NCBI GenBank assembly: GCA_023411645.1
Contig: JAEYON010000124.1
Coordinates: 1 to 27,878, forward strand
DNA length: 27,878 bases
Direction: 5' to 3'
Source: Bacillota bacterium
GTDB taxonomy: Bacteria > Bacillota > Clostridia > Acetivibrionales > DTU013
The position numbers and the translations under genes were made by a program. How positions within the stretch are numbered: position 1 is the first letter of the stretch; each line of letters starts with the position of its first letter. Of this stretch, positions 6,323 through 14,051 are shown piece by piece. The notes under the pieces were generated by a model. The model ran no database searches, had not been told where the DNA came from, and saw only the letters and a list, made by a program, of their open reading frames with translations.

Positions 6323-6808
6323 CTATATCTCCTTTATTCCGTGTCCTATGGTTCTAACCATTAGTTTTCCGTTTTCTGAATTGATTTCTATCGTCCTACC
6401 GTAATTTCCTCCCGTGTCTTCTGCAAGAATTGGAATCTTCAGCAATTGTAGCATCTCCTTCGAAGCCGATACATTTCTTGCACCAATGCGAAGCATTTCT
6501 GAAGCATCATTAAATGTGAACATTTGTGCTCCTCCGGCCAGCTTGGCTACAATTTGAGATCTGCAGGCACCGATGTTGATCATATCCTCGATCAACCTGA
6601 CAATAGCAGTGTCTGCAAATTTTGCAATATTCGTATTATTTCTTGCCTGCAGGCTCGAAGGCAGCATGATGTGTGCCAATCCGACCACTTTTCTGAGGGG
6701 TTCGTAAAGTGCAATGCCAACACAGGAACCGAGCCCGAGTGTTGTCAAAACGCACGGGTGCCTGGAAGACTGCAGGTCTGCCATACCAACTTTAATTACA
6801 TTATTCAT
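6323..6808 (-). CDS. cheD: Chemoreceptor glutamine deamidase CheD
   Basis: A 161-aa cytosolic enzyme. The catalytic cysteine in LGLGSC (C29) and the histidine in GLAHIMLP (H46) match the CheD papain-like dyad, and GGAQMF occurs near residue 93. CheD deamidates specific glutamines of methyl-accepting chemotaxis proteins and binds CheC, raising CheC phosphatase activity. The cheC stop and cheD start are immediately adjacent (TGAATG), which fits stoichiometric CheC-CheD production. The start ATG at 6808 has AGGAG 11 nt upstream. Confidence 0.95.
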   Translation of the reverse strand: MNNVIKVGMADLQSSRHPCVLTTLGLGSCVGIALYEPLRKVVGLAHIMLPSSLQARNNTNIAKFADTAIVRLIEDMINIGACRSQIVAKLAGGAQMFTFNDASEMLRIGARNVSASKEMLQLLKIPILAEDTGGNYGRTIEINSENGKLMVRTIGHGIKEI

Positions 6809-7429
6809 TCACGTAATGACTCCTAAAGCTTTCATCAGTACATCGTAAGTATCAAAATCCGGTACCAGGAAGAAATCCCCGACCACTTTTTCATTCCCTT
6901 CGGAAAACTCTGTTTCTATGTATAAAACTGTATCTCCAACCTTGCCGAACTCGATAGCTGGTACGCTTAAAATCGCGCCTGCCATATCGATTGCCAGATC
7001 TGGAATCGACGGCATGATCTTTAGGTTGGTCAGACCTGATAAAGCCGACAAATAGGAACCCGTTAAAATATTACCTATCTCCTTTAGTGCTGAGATATCC
7101 ATTTCATTAAATTCCTGTACTGTATCCATTGGTCTGTTCATAAGCATGTTTACGAGCATAGCTGCTGCTTTCTGCCGAAGGATAAACATGATATTTCCTG
7201 TCAGATCACCTGTAATCTTCAGCAATATGCCCACTACCGGCAACTCAGCGCCGCCAAGCGTTTCACTGACTTCCTGAAACTCGAGTATCTTTACTCTTGG
7301 CACTTCCATCTCTACTCTTCTGTTCAAAAGCTTTGCCAGTGCGGTAATTGCATTTCCCGCTCCAATGTTACCGATTTCTCTCAGCACATCAAGCTGAATG
7401 TTATTTAGATCATCAATACCCGTTACCAT
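6809..7429 (-). CDS. cheC: CheY-P phosphatase CheC
   Basis: A 206-aa CheC/CheX/FliY-family protein with two intact active-site motifs of the ExxN type. The first is LREIGNIGAGNA (E18, N21) and the second LKEIGNILTGS (E117, N120). CheC dephosphorylates CheY-P and is stimulated by CheD, with which it is adjacent here. Its length matches the two-site CheC class. ATG at 7429 follows AGGAGAG. A 40-bp gap separates it from cheW. Confidence 0.95.
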   Translation of the reverse strand: MVTGIDDLNNIQLDVLREIGNIGAGNAITALAKLLNRRVEMEVPRVKILEFQEVSETLGGAELPVVGILLKITGDLTGNIMFILRQKAAAMLVNMLMNRPMDTVQEFNEMDISALKEIGNILTGSYLSALSGLTNLKIMPSIPDLAIDMAGAILSVPAIEFGKVGDTVLYIETEFSEGNEKVVGDFFLVPDFDTYDVLMKALGVIT

Positions 7430-7469
7430 ATTAATCTCTCCTGTTAATTCACAAACACTTCCCTATCCG

Positions 7470-7925
7470 TCATGAATCCACTCTTAATGAAACAAGCTGC
7501 TCCAAATTAAGTAAAGTTATAATCCTATCTCCTGCCTTACCAACTCCGGTAATATAGTCCACAGACATATCTCCTGCTATGTTTGCTATGCTTTCCGTAG
7601 ATTCCTCGTCCAGTTCAATGACTTCTGCCACCGAGTCCACAATTAAGCCGGCTGATATCTCATCCATCTTAACAATTATAATCCTGGTCTCAGTATCAAA
7701 AACATCATCAGATAAGTCAAATTTTAATCTGAGGCTAATCACCGGTACGATCTCACCCCTCAGGTTAATGACGCCTTTCAGAAAAGGCGGCAGCTTTGGT
7801 ACTCTGGCGATATTCATATCCTTCTCGATAATGGTTGTTATTTTACTAATGTCAATGCCGTATTCCTCTTCCCCGAGTCTGAAAACAAGATATCTCTTGG
7901 CTGTTGCTGTATTTTTATCTGCCAT
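7470..7925 (-). CDS. cheW: Chemotaxis coupling protein CheW
   Basis: A 151-aa single CheW domain containing YLVFRLGEEEYGIDI (about 9-23), VPKLPPFLKGVINLRGEIVPVI and GLIVDSVAEV. It links chemoreceptors to the CheA P5 domain in the signalling array. The start is ATG at 7925, with AAGGAGG 7 nt upstream; a longer in-frame reading from 7955 places that site inside the coding region and is rejected. It lies 29 bp after the cheA stop. Confidence 0.96.
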   Translation of the reverse strand: MADKNTATAKRYLVFRLGEEEYGIDISKITTIIEKDMNIARVPKLPPFLKGVINLRGEIVPVISLRLKFDLSDDVFDTETRIIIVKMDEISAGLIVDSVAEVIELDEESTESIANIAGDMSVDYITGVGKAGDRIITLLNLEQLVSLRVDS

Positions 7926-7954
7926 ATACAAACCTCCTTCCAAAATAGTTATCA

Positions 7955-10030
7955 TTAATTTGCCAGTGCATTCACATCAAGTATCAGTGCAACATTACCG
8001 TCGCCAAGTATTGTAGCGCTGGTGATGATCTTGATGCCGGACAGGAATTTACCTAGTGATTTCTGTACTATTTCCTGCTGCCCGAGTATACTGTCAACAA
8101 TAAAACCAGTAAGCTTCTCACCCTTCTTTACGATAACCACCGTCAAACTCTTCGGTTCCTCGTAACTGTTTTTTGGCACTTCCAGCACCCTGTCGAGCCT
8201 GACGATCGGGATCACTGTGTTTCTGTACATCATGACTTCCTGCTTCTGTACAAGTTTGATCTCATTAGGAGATATATGGGCGATCTTATGAATTGTACTG
8301 AGCTGTATCGCATACTTTTCGTCACCCACCATGACAAGCAGAGCCTGTATAATCGCAAGCGTGAGCGGAAGGCGGATAAAGAACCTGCTGCCTTTGCCAA
8401 GCTCGGTCTCAACTTCAACAGTACCACCCAATGCTTCTATCTTCGTCTTTACTACATCCAGCCCGACACCTCTGCCTGATAGGTCAGAAATTTGATCTGC
8501 CGTACTGAAGCTCGGCCTGAAGAGAAAATCTATGATATCCTTTTTAGTCAAACCAGCAACTGTGTCTTTATTGATCAGGCCGCGTTCTATAGCCTTTTTC
8601 TTGACCTTCTCCACATTGATACCCTGCCCGTCATCACCAACCTCAATGACTACATTGTTTCCATCCTGATAAGCCTTCAGATCTATCCTTCCAACCTCAG
8701 ACTTGCCGATACTCTTTCTCTTCTCAATTGATTCAATACCATGATCACAGGAGTTCCTCAACAGATGAATAAGCGGATCGCCGATTTCATCTATCACAGT
8801 CCTGTCCAATTCTGTCTCTTCACCGGACATAATCAGTTCCACTTCCTTGCCGAGATCCTTCGCAACATCTCTGATCATTCTGGGGAAACGGTTGAAGACA
8901 GTCTCTACAGGAACCATACGTACTTTCATTACAGCATCGTGAAGATTGGTTGTAATTCTTTCAAGGTACTCAATGGTTTCAACGTAATCAGGTGTCCTTT
9001 CGATTCCTTCCAGCCCTTCCAGTCTTGTTTTCTGAATGATCAATTCACTGACAAGATTTAATAGCACATCCAGCCTGTCAATATCAACTCTGACCGTTTT
9101 ACCTGTCTTAGTCTTCTTTGAAGTATTTTCAAGCTTCTGCTGTCCGACTTCTACATCGATGTGCTCAGGAGCTTGATTCTCCTGAACAACGATCTCTGCA
9201 TCCGTATCTGTTGCAGCCTTTTCCGCATCAGGGTTTTTTGCCTTGATCAGTTTAATAATAACCTCGTCAACCTCCGCAATGGAGTTGAGCTCCTTATCGA
9301 ATACAGTCTCGTCTTCTTTTGAAAGAACAATTACCGTAAATTCATAGTCAAATTGCTCGTCTTCGATATCCTGTATATTCGGCTCTGATTTAATAATTTC
9401 AGAATGTCTCTCCAGCGTCTTGAATATAATAAATGCTCTGGCTGATTTCAAAACACAGCCTTTATTCAGCTTGATCGTTATCTGATATGTATTGTTGTCT
9501 AAATCTGAGGCCTTTTCAATTATATTGATATCGTACTGATTCAGTGCAATATCAGGAGTGACTTCAATTAATCCTGAAGATGTATTTCCGACAGCCGTCA
9601 TCGGTACTGGTTCTGTATGTGCTGCGGGTAGTTCTTCACCGCTGTTTTTTTCTTTGATTATATTCGCCAGTTCATTGATAATCTGCAGGTTATCCTCTGT
9701 ACCCTCTGTTCCCGTTTCAATGATCGCTGTCGTATATCCTTCAAGAGCATCAAGGCACTTGAACAATAAATCGATAAGCTTTGGCCCGGCTTTAATCTCA
9801 TTGCTCCTAAGAGATTGCAGAACATCCTCCATGTCATGTGTCAACCTGGTCATTCTCGTGAAGCCCATCGTTCCTGCCATGCCTTTAATTGTATGTGCCA
9901 CTCTGAAAATTTCATTGAGCATCGAGTTGTCGGCGGGATTTTTCTCCATTTGGAGTAAACATTGATTTAAACTCTGTAAATGCTCCTTGGACTCTTCAAT
10001 AAAAATTTCCATGTATTGACTCATGTCCAT
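7955..10030 (-). CDS. cheA: Chemotaxis histidine kinase CheA
   Basis: A 691-aa protein with the full CheA layout. The HPt domain (P1) has phospho-acceptor His46 in VAHTIKGMAG. A CheY/CheB-binding P2-like region lies at about 165-265, followed by an acidic linker. The dimerisation helices P3 span about 310-370. The ATPase domain P4 has the N box HLLRNSCDHG (422-431), GDDGQG (465-470) and GRGVGLDVV (519-527). The CheW-like P5 domain spans about 555-690. It phosphorylates CheY and CheB in response to receptors. The ATG at 10030 lies 7 nt after GGGGGTGG and overlaps the end of cheB by 10 nt. Confidence 0.97.
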   Translation of the reverse strand: MDMSQYMEIFIEESKEHLQSLNQCLLQMEKNPADNSMLNEIFRVAHTIKGMAGTMGFTRMTRLTHDMEDVLQSLRSNEIKAGPKLIDLLFKCLDALEGYTTAIIETGTEGTEDNLQIINELANIIKEKNSGEELPAAHTEPVPMTAVGNTSSGLIEVTPDIALNQYDINIIEKASDLDNNTYQITIKLNKGCVLKSARAFIIFKTLERHSEIIKSEPNIQDIEDEQFDYEFTVIVLSKEDETVFDKELNSIAEVDEVIIKLIKAKNPDAEKAATDTDAEIVVQENQAPEHIDVEVGQQKLENTSKKTKTGKTVRVDIDRLDVLLNLVSELIIQKTRLEGLEGIERTPDYVETIEYLERITTNLHDAVMKVRMVPVETVFNRFPRMIRDVAKDLGKEVELIMSGEETELDRTVIDEIGDPLIHLLRNSCDHGIESIEKRKSIGKSEVGRIDLKAYQDGNNVVIEVGDDGQGINVEKVKKKAIERGLINKDTVAGLTKKDIIDFLFRPSFSTADQISDLSGRGVGLDVVKTKIEALGGTVEVETELGKGSRFFIRLPLTLAIIQALLVMVGDEKYAIQLSTIHKIAHISPNEIKLVQKQEVMMYRNTVIPIVRLDRVLEVPKNSYEEPKSLTVVIVKKGEKLTGFIVDSILGQQEIVQKSLGKFLSGIKIITSATILGDGNVALILDVNALAN

Positions 10031-11100
10031 ACTTGATCCACCCCCATATATTTGACTATAACCTCAGCTATCTTTTTTAAAGGTACAACCTCATCCACAA
10101 CACCCGTACTTTCAGCCGCCTTTGGCATCCCGTACACCACGCAGGATTGTTCATCCTGAGATATGATAATTGCGCGGTTGGATTTCTTAATATTTACAAC
10201 TCCTTCTTTCCCATCATTACCCATTCCTGTCATGATAACTCCTATTACGTCATGAAACTTCGTCCTGGCAATAGAATTCATCATGGTATTTACCGCGGGT
10301 CTGTGTCCGCTCACGGGAGGATCTTTTGTCAGCTTTATCTTTAACACCTCTCCCGGTGTACGTTGTACTTCCATATGGTAGTCGCCCGGTGCCAGATATG
10401 CATACCCTGGCTTTATAATCTCATCATGCTCCCCTTCCTTTACATTAAGAGCACTTAATGAATTAAGTCTCTCAGCAAGAGATTTTGTAAAGCCCGTAGG
10501 CATATGCTGGACAATGATCAGTGCAGCCGGGACATCGCCCGGAATACATGTCAGCACCTCCTGTAACGCTCTGGGACCTCCTGTGGAGGTACCTATGGCA
10601 ACTAATGTCTTAAGCTTGTCGCATCTCAGACCCTGATATTCAATATGCTGTACCGGAGTCGCCTCAGCTGGTTTATTTTCTGATAGCCTTTTTTTTGTTA
10701 TCCTTCCGGCAATCCTGATCTTTTCAATGATCTCTTTCTTTTTCTCTTCACCTGATATGTCAAATAAACCTGTGGGCTTAGTGATAAAGTCAATAGCCCC
10801 TGCCTCCAGCGCTTCGATCGTTGCCAGCTCCCCGCTTTTGGTCAGACTGCTGAGCATTACTACGGGTATTGTTGTGGTTTCCTGAAGCTGCTTCAAACAG
10901 CTCAGGCCATCCATGGACGGCATCTCTACATCCAGTGTAATAACATCTGGCTTGAGCGTCTTGACGCTCTCAAGTGCTTCGAAACCGTTTTTTGCAGTTC
11001 CGATTACCTTGATGTCCCCATAACTTTCCAATATATCAGTCAGCATTCTGCGCATGAATGCTGAATCGTCAACGACCAGGACTCTTATGGTTTTAGCCAT
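10021..11100 (-). CDS. cheB: Receptor methylesterase/response regulator CheB
   Basis: A 359-aa protein with an N-terminal receiver domain (D11, D12, phospho-acceptor D57, K108) and a C-terminal methylesterase domain. The catalytic triad is visible as S172 in GTSTGG, H199 in VQHMP and D296 in GMGNDG. It removes methyl groups from (and may deamidate) chemoreceptors when phosphorylated by CheA. The matching methyltransferase CheR is not in this window. Its ATG immediately follows the stop of the PilZ gene (1-nt gap after TAGGAG), so initiation probably depends on translational coupling. Confidence 0.96.
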   Translation of the reverse strand: MAKTIRVLVVDDSAFMRRMLTDILESYGDIKVIGTAKNGFEALESVKTLKPDVITLDVEMPSMDGLSCLKQLQETTTIPVVMLSSLTKSGELATIEALEAGAIDFITKPTGLFDISGEEKKKEIIEKIRIAGRITKKRLSENKPAEATPVQHIEYQGLRCDKLKTLVAIGTSTGGPRALQEVLTCIPGDVPAALIIVQHMPTGFTKSLAERLNSLSALNVKEGEHDEIIKPGYAYLAPGDYHMEVQRTPGEVLKIKLTKDPPVSGHRPAVNTMMNSIARTKFHDVIGVIMTGMGNDGKEGVVNIKKSNRAIIISQDEQSCVVYGMPKAAESTGVVDEVVPLKKIAEVIVKYMGVDQVWT

Positions 11101-11103
11101 CTC

Positions 11104-11799
11104 CTAAATCAATCCTTTTCTTAGTAATTTGCGCTGCTCTTCATAAATGTACCGTACAATCACTTCCCTGTCATTATCACTGATCTCTATATACGCAATG
11201 CCGGCTTCAAATTTATACTTTCCATCCTTGCCGGTCTCTTCAAACCTAATAACCTTGCCGAAAAATTTGACTGGCCTGCTCGTATCGCTGAACATTTCAC
11301 ATTCAACGATTGTACCGGCGGGAACTTTTTCCTCCAGTATAAGGCACACTCCGCCGCCGCTTAAATTATTGGCCCATGTATTGATATAAGCTTTGTCTTT
11401 ATCATACTTATCATCACCTTCAGGGTCCAGGATCCTGTAACGCACCTCTACAAAGCAATCCAGACGAAAATAGTTCCGTCTTTGTACATTCATTATATCT
11501 CCCTGCTTTTCGACTATCATAATATGCAGGTTGTCAGAGACGATCCTTGATCGTATTATAGCATTAAATTTGTATAGGTTGGGTAAACTCCCAGTTCTTT
11601 TGGTAAAATATATTCCCAATTCCGAGTAATTGGGCAACGGAACAATACGCCCCTCAAATATCGGTGCTGCAATTGCCGCCAAATTTTTAGCCTCAAGCCA
11701 TTCAAATTGACTTACCAGCGTCGGCTCGAGCCTTTCACCGGTATTATCAAAAAGCTCCAGCTCCAGCTTCGTTCCTATTTCTACCTCGGATAGATCCAC
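11104..11799 (-). CDS. YcgR-like PilZ-domain c-di-GMP effector
   Basis: A 231-aa protein with an N-terminal YcgR-N/PilZN-like beta domain (about 5-100) and a C-terminal PilZ domain. The c-di-GMP-binding signatures are present: RNYFR gives RxxxR (R108, R112) and NLSGGG gives the N/DxSxxG motif (N145-G150). In Bacillus and enterics such proteins slow the flagellar motor when c-di-GMP rises. Here it sits inside the fla/che operon between flhG and cheB, consistent with a motor brake (YpfA/DgrA-type in Firmicutes). GTG start at 11799 with GGAGG 5 nt upstream. Confidence 0.9.
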   Translation of the reverse strand: MDLSEVEIGTKLELELFDNTGERLEPTLVSQFEWLEAKNLAAIAAPIFEGRIVPLPNYSELGIYFTKRTGSLPNLYKFNAIIRSRIVSDNLHIMIVEKQGDIMNVQRRNYFRLDCFVEVRYRILDPEGDDKYDKDKAYINTWANNLSGGGVCLILEEKVPAGTIVECEMFSDTSRPVKFFGKVIRFEETGKDGKYKFEAGIAYIEISDNDREVIVRYIYEEQRKLLRKGLI

Positions 11800-11825
11800 A
11801 AAAACCTCCGTACAAATTAAAATAA

Positions 11826-12737
11826 TTATGCCTTCATTAAACCCACCAGCTTGTTTAGGAATCCTCTTATGCCTGAATTGATGTGTACATCTGTCCTGTC
11901 GCTTTTTTCAGTCAATTTTACCGATATATCTCTGATGTTTTTCGATGCCTGACTTTTTGGAAAACTGATTAAAAAAGGCTTCTGCTGCTTTACTGCCTTT
12001 ACGACTGCCTCATCGTGCATTATATATCCTGTCGGTATTAATGTGATGCCGAGAAACTTGTCCGCAACCAGAACCAGTTTGTTGAGAACATCGTTAGCCT
12101 CTTCGCTGTTTTCCGTCCGATTTACAACCAATCTGATCTTTTTGCTTTTATCCCTGTTCGACATCATTTTGACCAGCGCATAAGCATCTGTAATGGATGT
12201 CGGTTCAGGCGTTGTAATCAGTAATACTTCATCTGCTGCTAAAATAAAGCTCATCACATTCTCCGAAAGTCCGGCGCCTGTATCTACAATAATAATGTCT
12301 GCCATTTTATCAAGCATTGCCATATTTTCGACAAACTTCAACACTTGCTGTCGGTCAAGCTTTACTAAATCTTCTACCCCGGATCCCCCTGATACAAACT
12401 TCGTATTCATCGGTCCGTCCGAAAGAACTTCAAGGATGTTTTTTTCATTTTTAATGACATGTAGCAAAGTGTATTTCGGTATAATACCAAAAAGCACATC
12501 TATATTTGCCAGTCCAAAATCTGCATCCAGTATGACTACTCTATAACCCTGTTCGCTTAAGGCAATAGCAAGATTAATCGTAACATTTGTCTTGCCTACG
12601 CCACCCTTGCCACTTGTCACAGTTATTACTCTAGCTGTCCTTTTAACCTTTGGAAGCTTTATGTCTGCCTGAGCGGCTGCCTGCCTCATTTTTAGATTAT
12701 CTATTGCCTGTCTTAATTTCTCAGCCTGATCCATCAT
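11826..12737 (-). CDS. flhG: MinD-like ATPase FlhG (YlxH/FleN)
   Basis: A 303-aa ParA/MinD-type ATPase. The N-terminus carries the DQAEKLR motif (3-9) known to stimulate the FlhF GTPase. The deviant Walker A is TSGKGGVGKT (41-50), followed by ILDADFGLAN and IIVDTGAGL (Walker B region). The C-terminus RGFLNKLVGLMKA is a likely amphipathic membrane-targeting helix. FlhG controls flagellar number and placement with FlhF and interacts with the switch proteins FliM/FliY. The flhF stop is directly followed by its ATG (TAAATGATG). Confidence 0.96.
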   Translation of the reverse strand: MMDQAEKLRQAIDNLKMRQAAAQADIKLPKVKRTARVITVTSGKGGVGKTNVTINLAIALSEQGYRVVILDADFGLANIDVLFGIIPKYTLLHVIKNEKNILEVLSDGPMNTKFVSGGSGVEDLVKLDRQQVLKFVENMAMLDKMADIIIVDTGAGLSENVMSFILAADEVLLITTPEPTSITDAYALVKMMSNRDKSKKIRLVVNRTENSEEANDVLNKLVLVADKFLGITLIPTGYIMHDEAVVKAVKQQKPFLISFPKSQASKNIRDISVKLTEKSDRTDVHINSGIRGFLNKLVGLMKA

Positions 12738-13919
12738 TTAATTAATGCTCCCCATCAAAATCTTGGTGATCTTTTCGATGTTCGCTGTTTCAATATCATC
12801 AGGCACACTTTGTCCGGTTGTAATATACGAAAGACTCTTTCCTGTCAGATATCGGACATTCAGAATGATACCAAGTACGGGAGCTTCGTCTGCTTTAGTA
12901 AATATCAGCTTGTAATCCGATAGAAAACTGTAGCTGCTGAGAATCTCCCTGCAATTTCTGCTGCTTGTTGTCGCGCTTAGAACTAAATAGACCTCGTCAG
13001 CATCCGAAGCAGCGATCAGTGCTTTGAGTTCATCAAACTGAGCCTTGTTACTGTGACTTCTTCCCGCGGTGTCAATTAAAACAATATCCTTATCAGAATG
13101 CCGTGCGACTGCTTCCTTGATCTCTGATGCCGTGTATACGACACTGACCGGAATTCCAAGAATCTCCGCATAGGTTTTTAACTGCTCCACTGCAGCAATT
13201 CTGTATGTATCAGCAGTGATCAATCCAATACTCTTTTTCTGGTTTAATAGATAATTGGCCGCGATTTTAGCCAGCGTTGTTGTTTTTCCAACGCCTGTCG
13301 GTCCTACAAATATAACAACTGCCGGTTTACCAGCCTCGCCGGGCTTAATTGTTTCAGCTCTTCCCAATAGCCCGGATATGATGCCGGAGAGCTGTGACGC
13401 CATATCATTTACATCACTTGCCGAGCCAGCTTTTGCAGTTACGCTGTCAATGATCCTTCTTGCTATATCCTGATCAACCTCGTTTTTTACAAGATTATTA
13501 TAAAAAACTTCAGCAACCTTTGATATATTCTGAACCTTTACTTCTACAGGTGTCCGCAAAGAAGACTTATCACCTGCCTTGAGCTGAAGGTACAGCTTCT
13601 GGAGCATAGTCTCCATATTTGTTATTTTATTCTCCAGCTTAGCAATTTTATCCTCTTTTTCGTCAAAATTTATTTCACTCTTAGGAGGCTCTTGAACAGG
13701 AGTTTTATCCAAAGCTTTAACTGCATTTGCTTCAGTTCTTGTCACATTATACTCATCTATTGCTGCAAGCACTTCTGTCATGGGCTTTGAAAACAACCCC
13801 ATCAGGCCTTTTTTCTTGACCTTTCGAGTGTTCAATATTAAAGCTTCGTTTCCAAGATCCATCTTGACCTTAAGGATTGCTTCCTGTGTATTTTTTGCAA
13901 TATATCGGCGTATCTTCAT
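12738..13919 (-). CDS. flhF: Flagellar SRP-type GTPase FlhF
   Basis: A 393-aa protein with a basic N-terminal B domain (about 1-60), a linker with a coiled coil (about 85-115), an N domain, and an SRP-family GTPase domain. The G1 P-loop is GPTGVGKT (206-213), ADTYRIAAVEQL lies near 236-247, and G3 is DTAGR (283-287). It marks the assembly site of the flagellum at the membrane and is regulated by FlhG, encoded immediately downstream. The start ATG at 13919 follows AAGAGG. A 132-bp spacer separates it from flhA. Confidence 0.96.
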   Translation of the reverse strand: MKIRRYIAKNTQEAILKVKMDLGNEALILNTRKVKKKGLMGLFSKPMTEVLAAIDEYNVTRTEANAVKALDKTPVQEPPKSEINFDEKEDKIAKLENKITNMETMLQKLYLQLKAGDKSSLRTPVEVKVQNISKVAEVFYNNLVKNEVDQDIARRIIDSVTAKAGSASDVNDMASQLSGIISGLLGRAETIKPGEAGKPAVVIFVGPTGVGKTTTLAKIAANYLLNQKKSIGLITADTYRIAAVEQLKTYAEILGIPVSVVYTASEIKEAVARHSDKDIVLIDTAGRSHSNKAQFDELKALIAASDADEVYLVLSATTSSRNCREILSSYSFLSDYKLIFTKADEAPVLGIILNVRYLTGKSLSYITTGQSVPDDIETANIEKITKILMGSIN

Positions 13920-13942
13920 ATTAGCCTCTTTTTCGTGTTAAT

Positions 13943-13972
13943 AACGCCTCGGTCCATAACCTCGGCGGCGTT
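13943..13972 (-). other. Hairpin in the flhA-flhF spacer
   Basis: AACGCC and GGCGTT (13967-13972 with 13943-13948 on the minus strand) form a 6-bp stem with an inner GGT/ACC pairing. No T run follows, so it is not a classical terminator. It may stabilise or process the mRNA upstream of flhF. Confidence 0.35.
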
Positions 13973-13980
13973 TCAACGAT

Positions 13981-14008
13981 ATAATAAGTGATATCTTTGC
14001 TGTGTCGA
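13981..14008 (-). promoter_or_regulatory. Possible internal promoter upstream of flhF
   Basis: TCGACA (14003-14008) and TATTAT (13981-13986) on the minus strand are separated by 16 bp, inside the 132-bp gap between flhA and flhF. The match is modest and the region is AT rich, so this is only a candidate. Confidence 0.25.
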
Positions 14009-14051
14009 TTTATTAAAATAATACCATATTTCAGCATTTTTTTCTATTTGG

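Noticed and set aside
7926..7955. N-terminal extension of cheW
   Set aside because: The ribosome binding site AAGGAGG lies inside this stretch and is ideally spaced for ATG at 7925.
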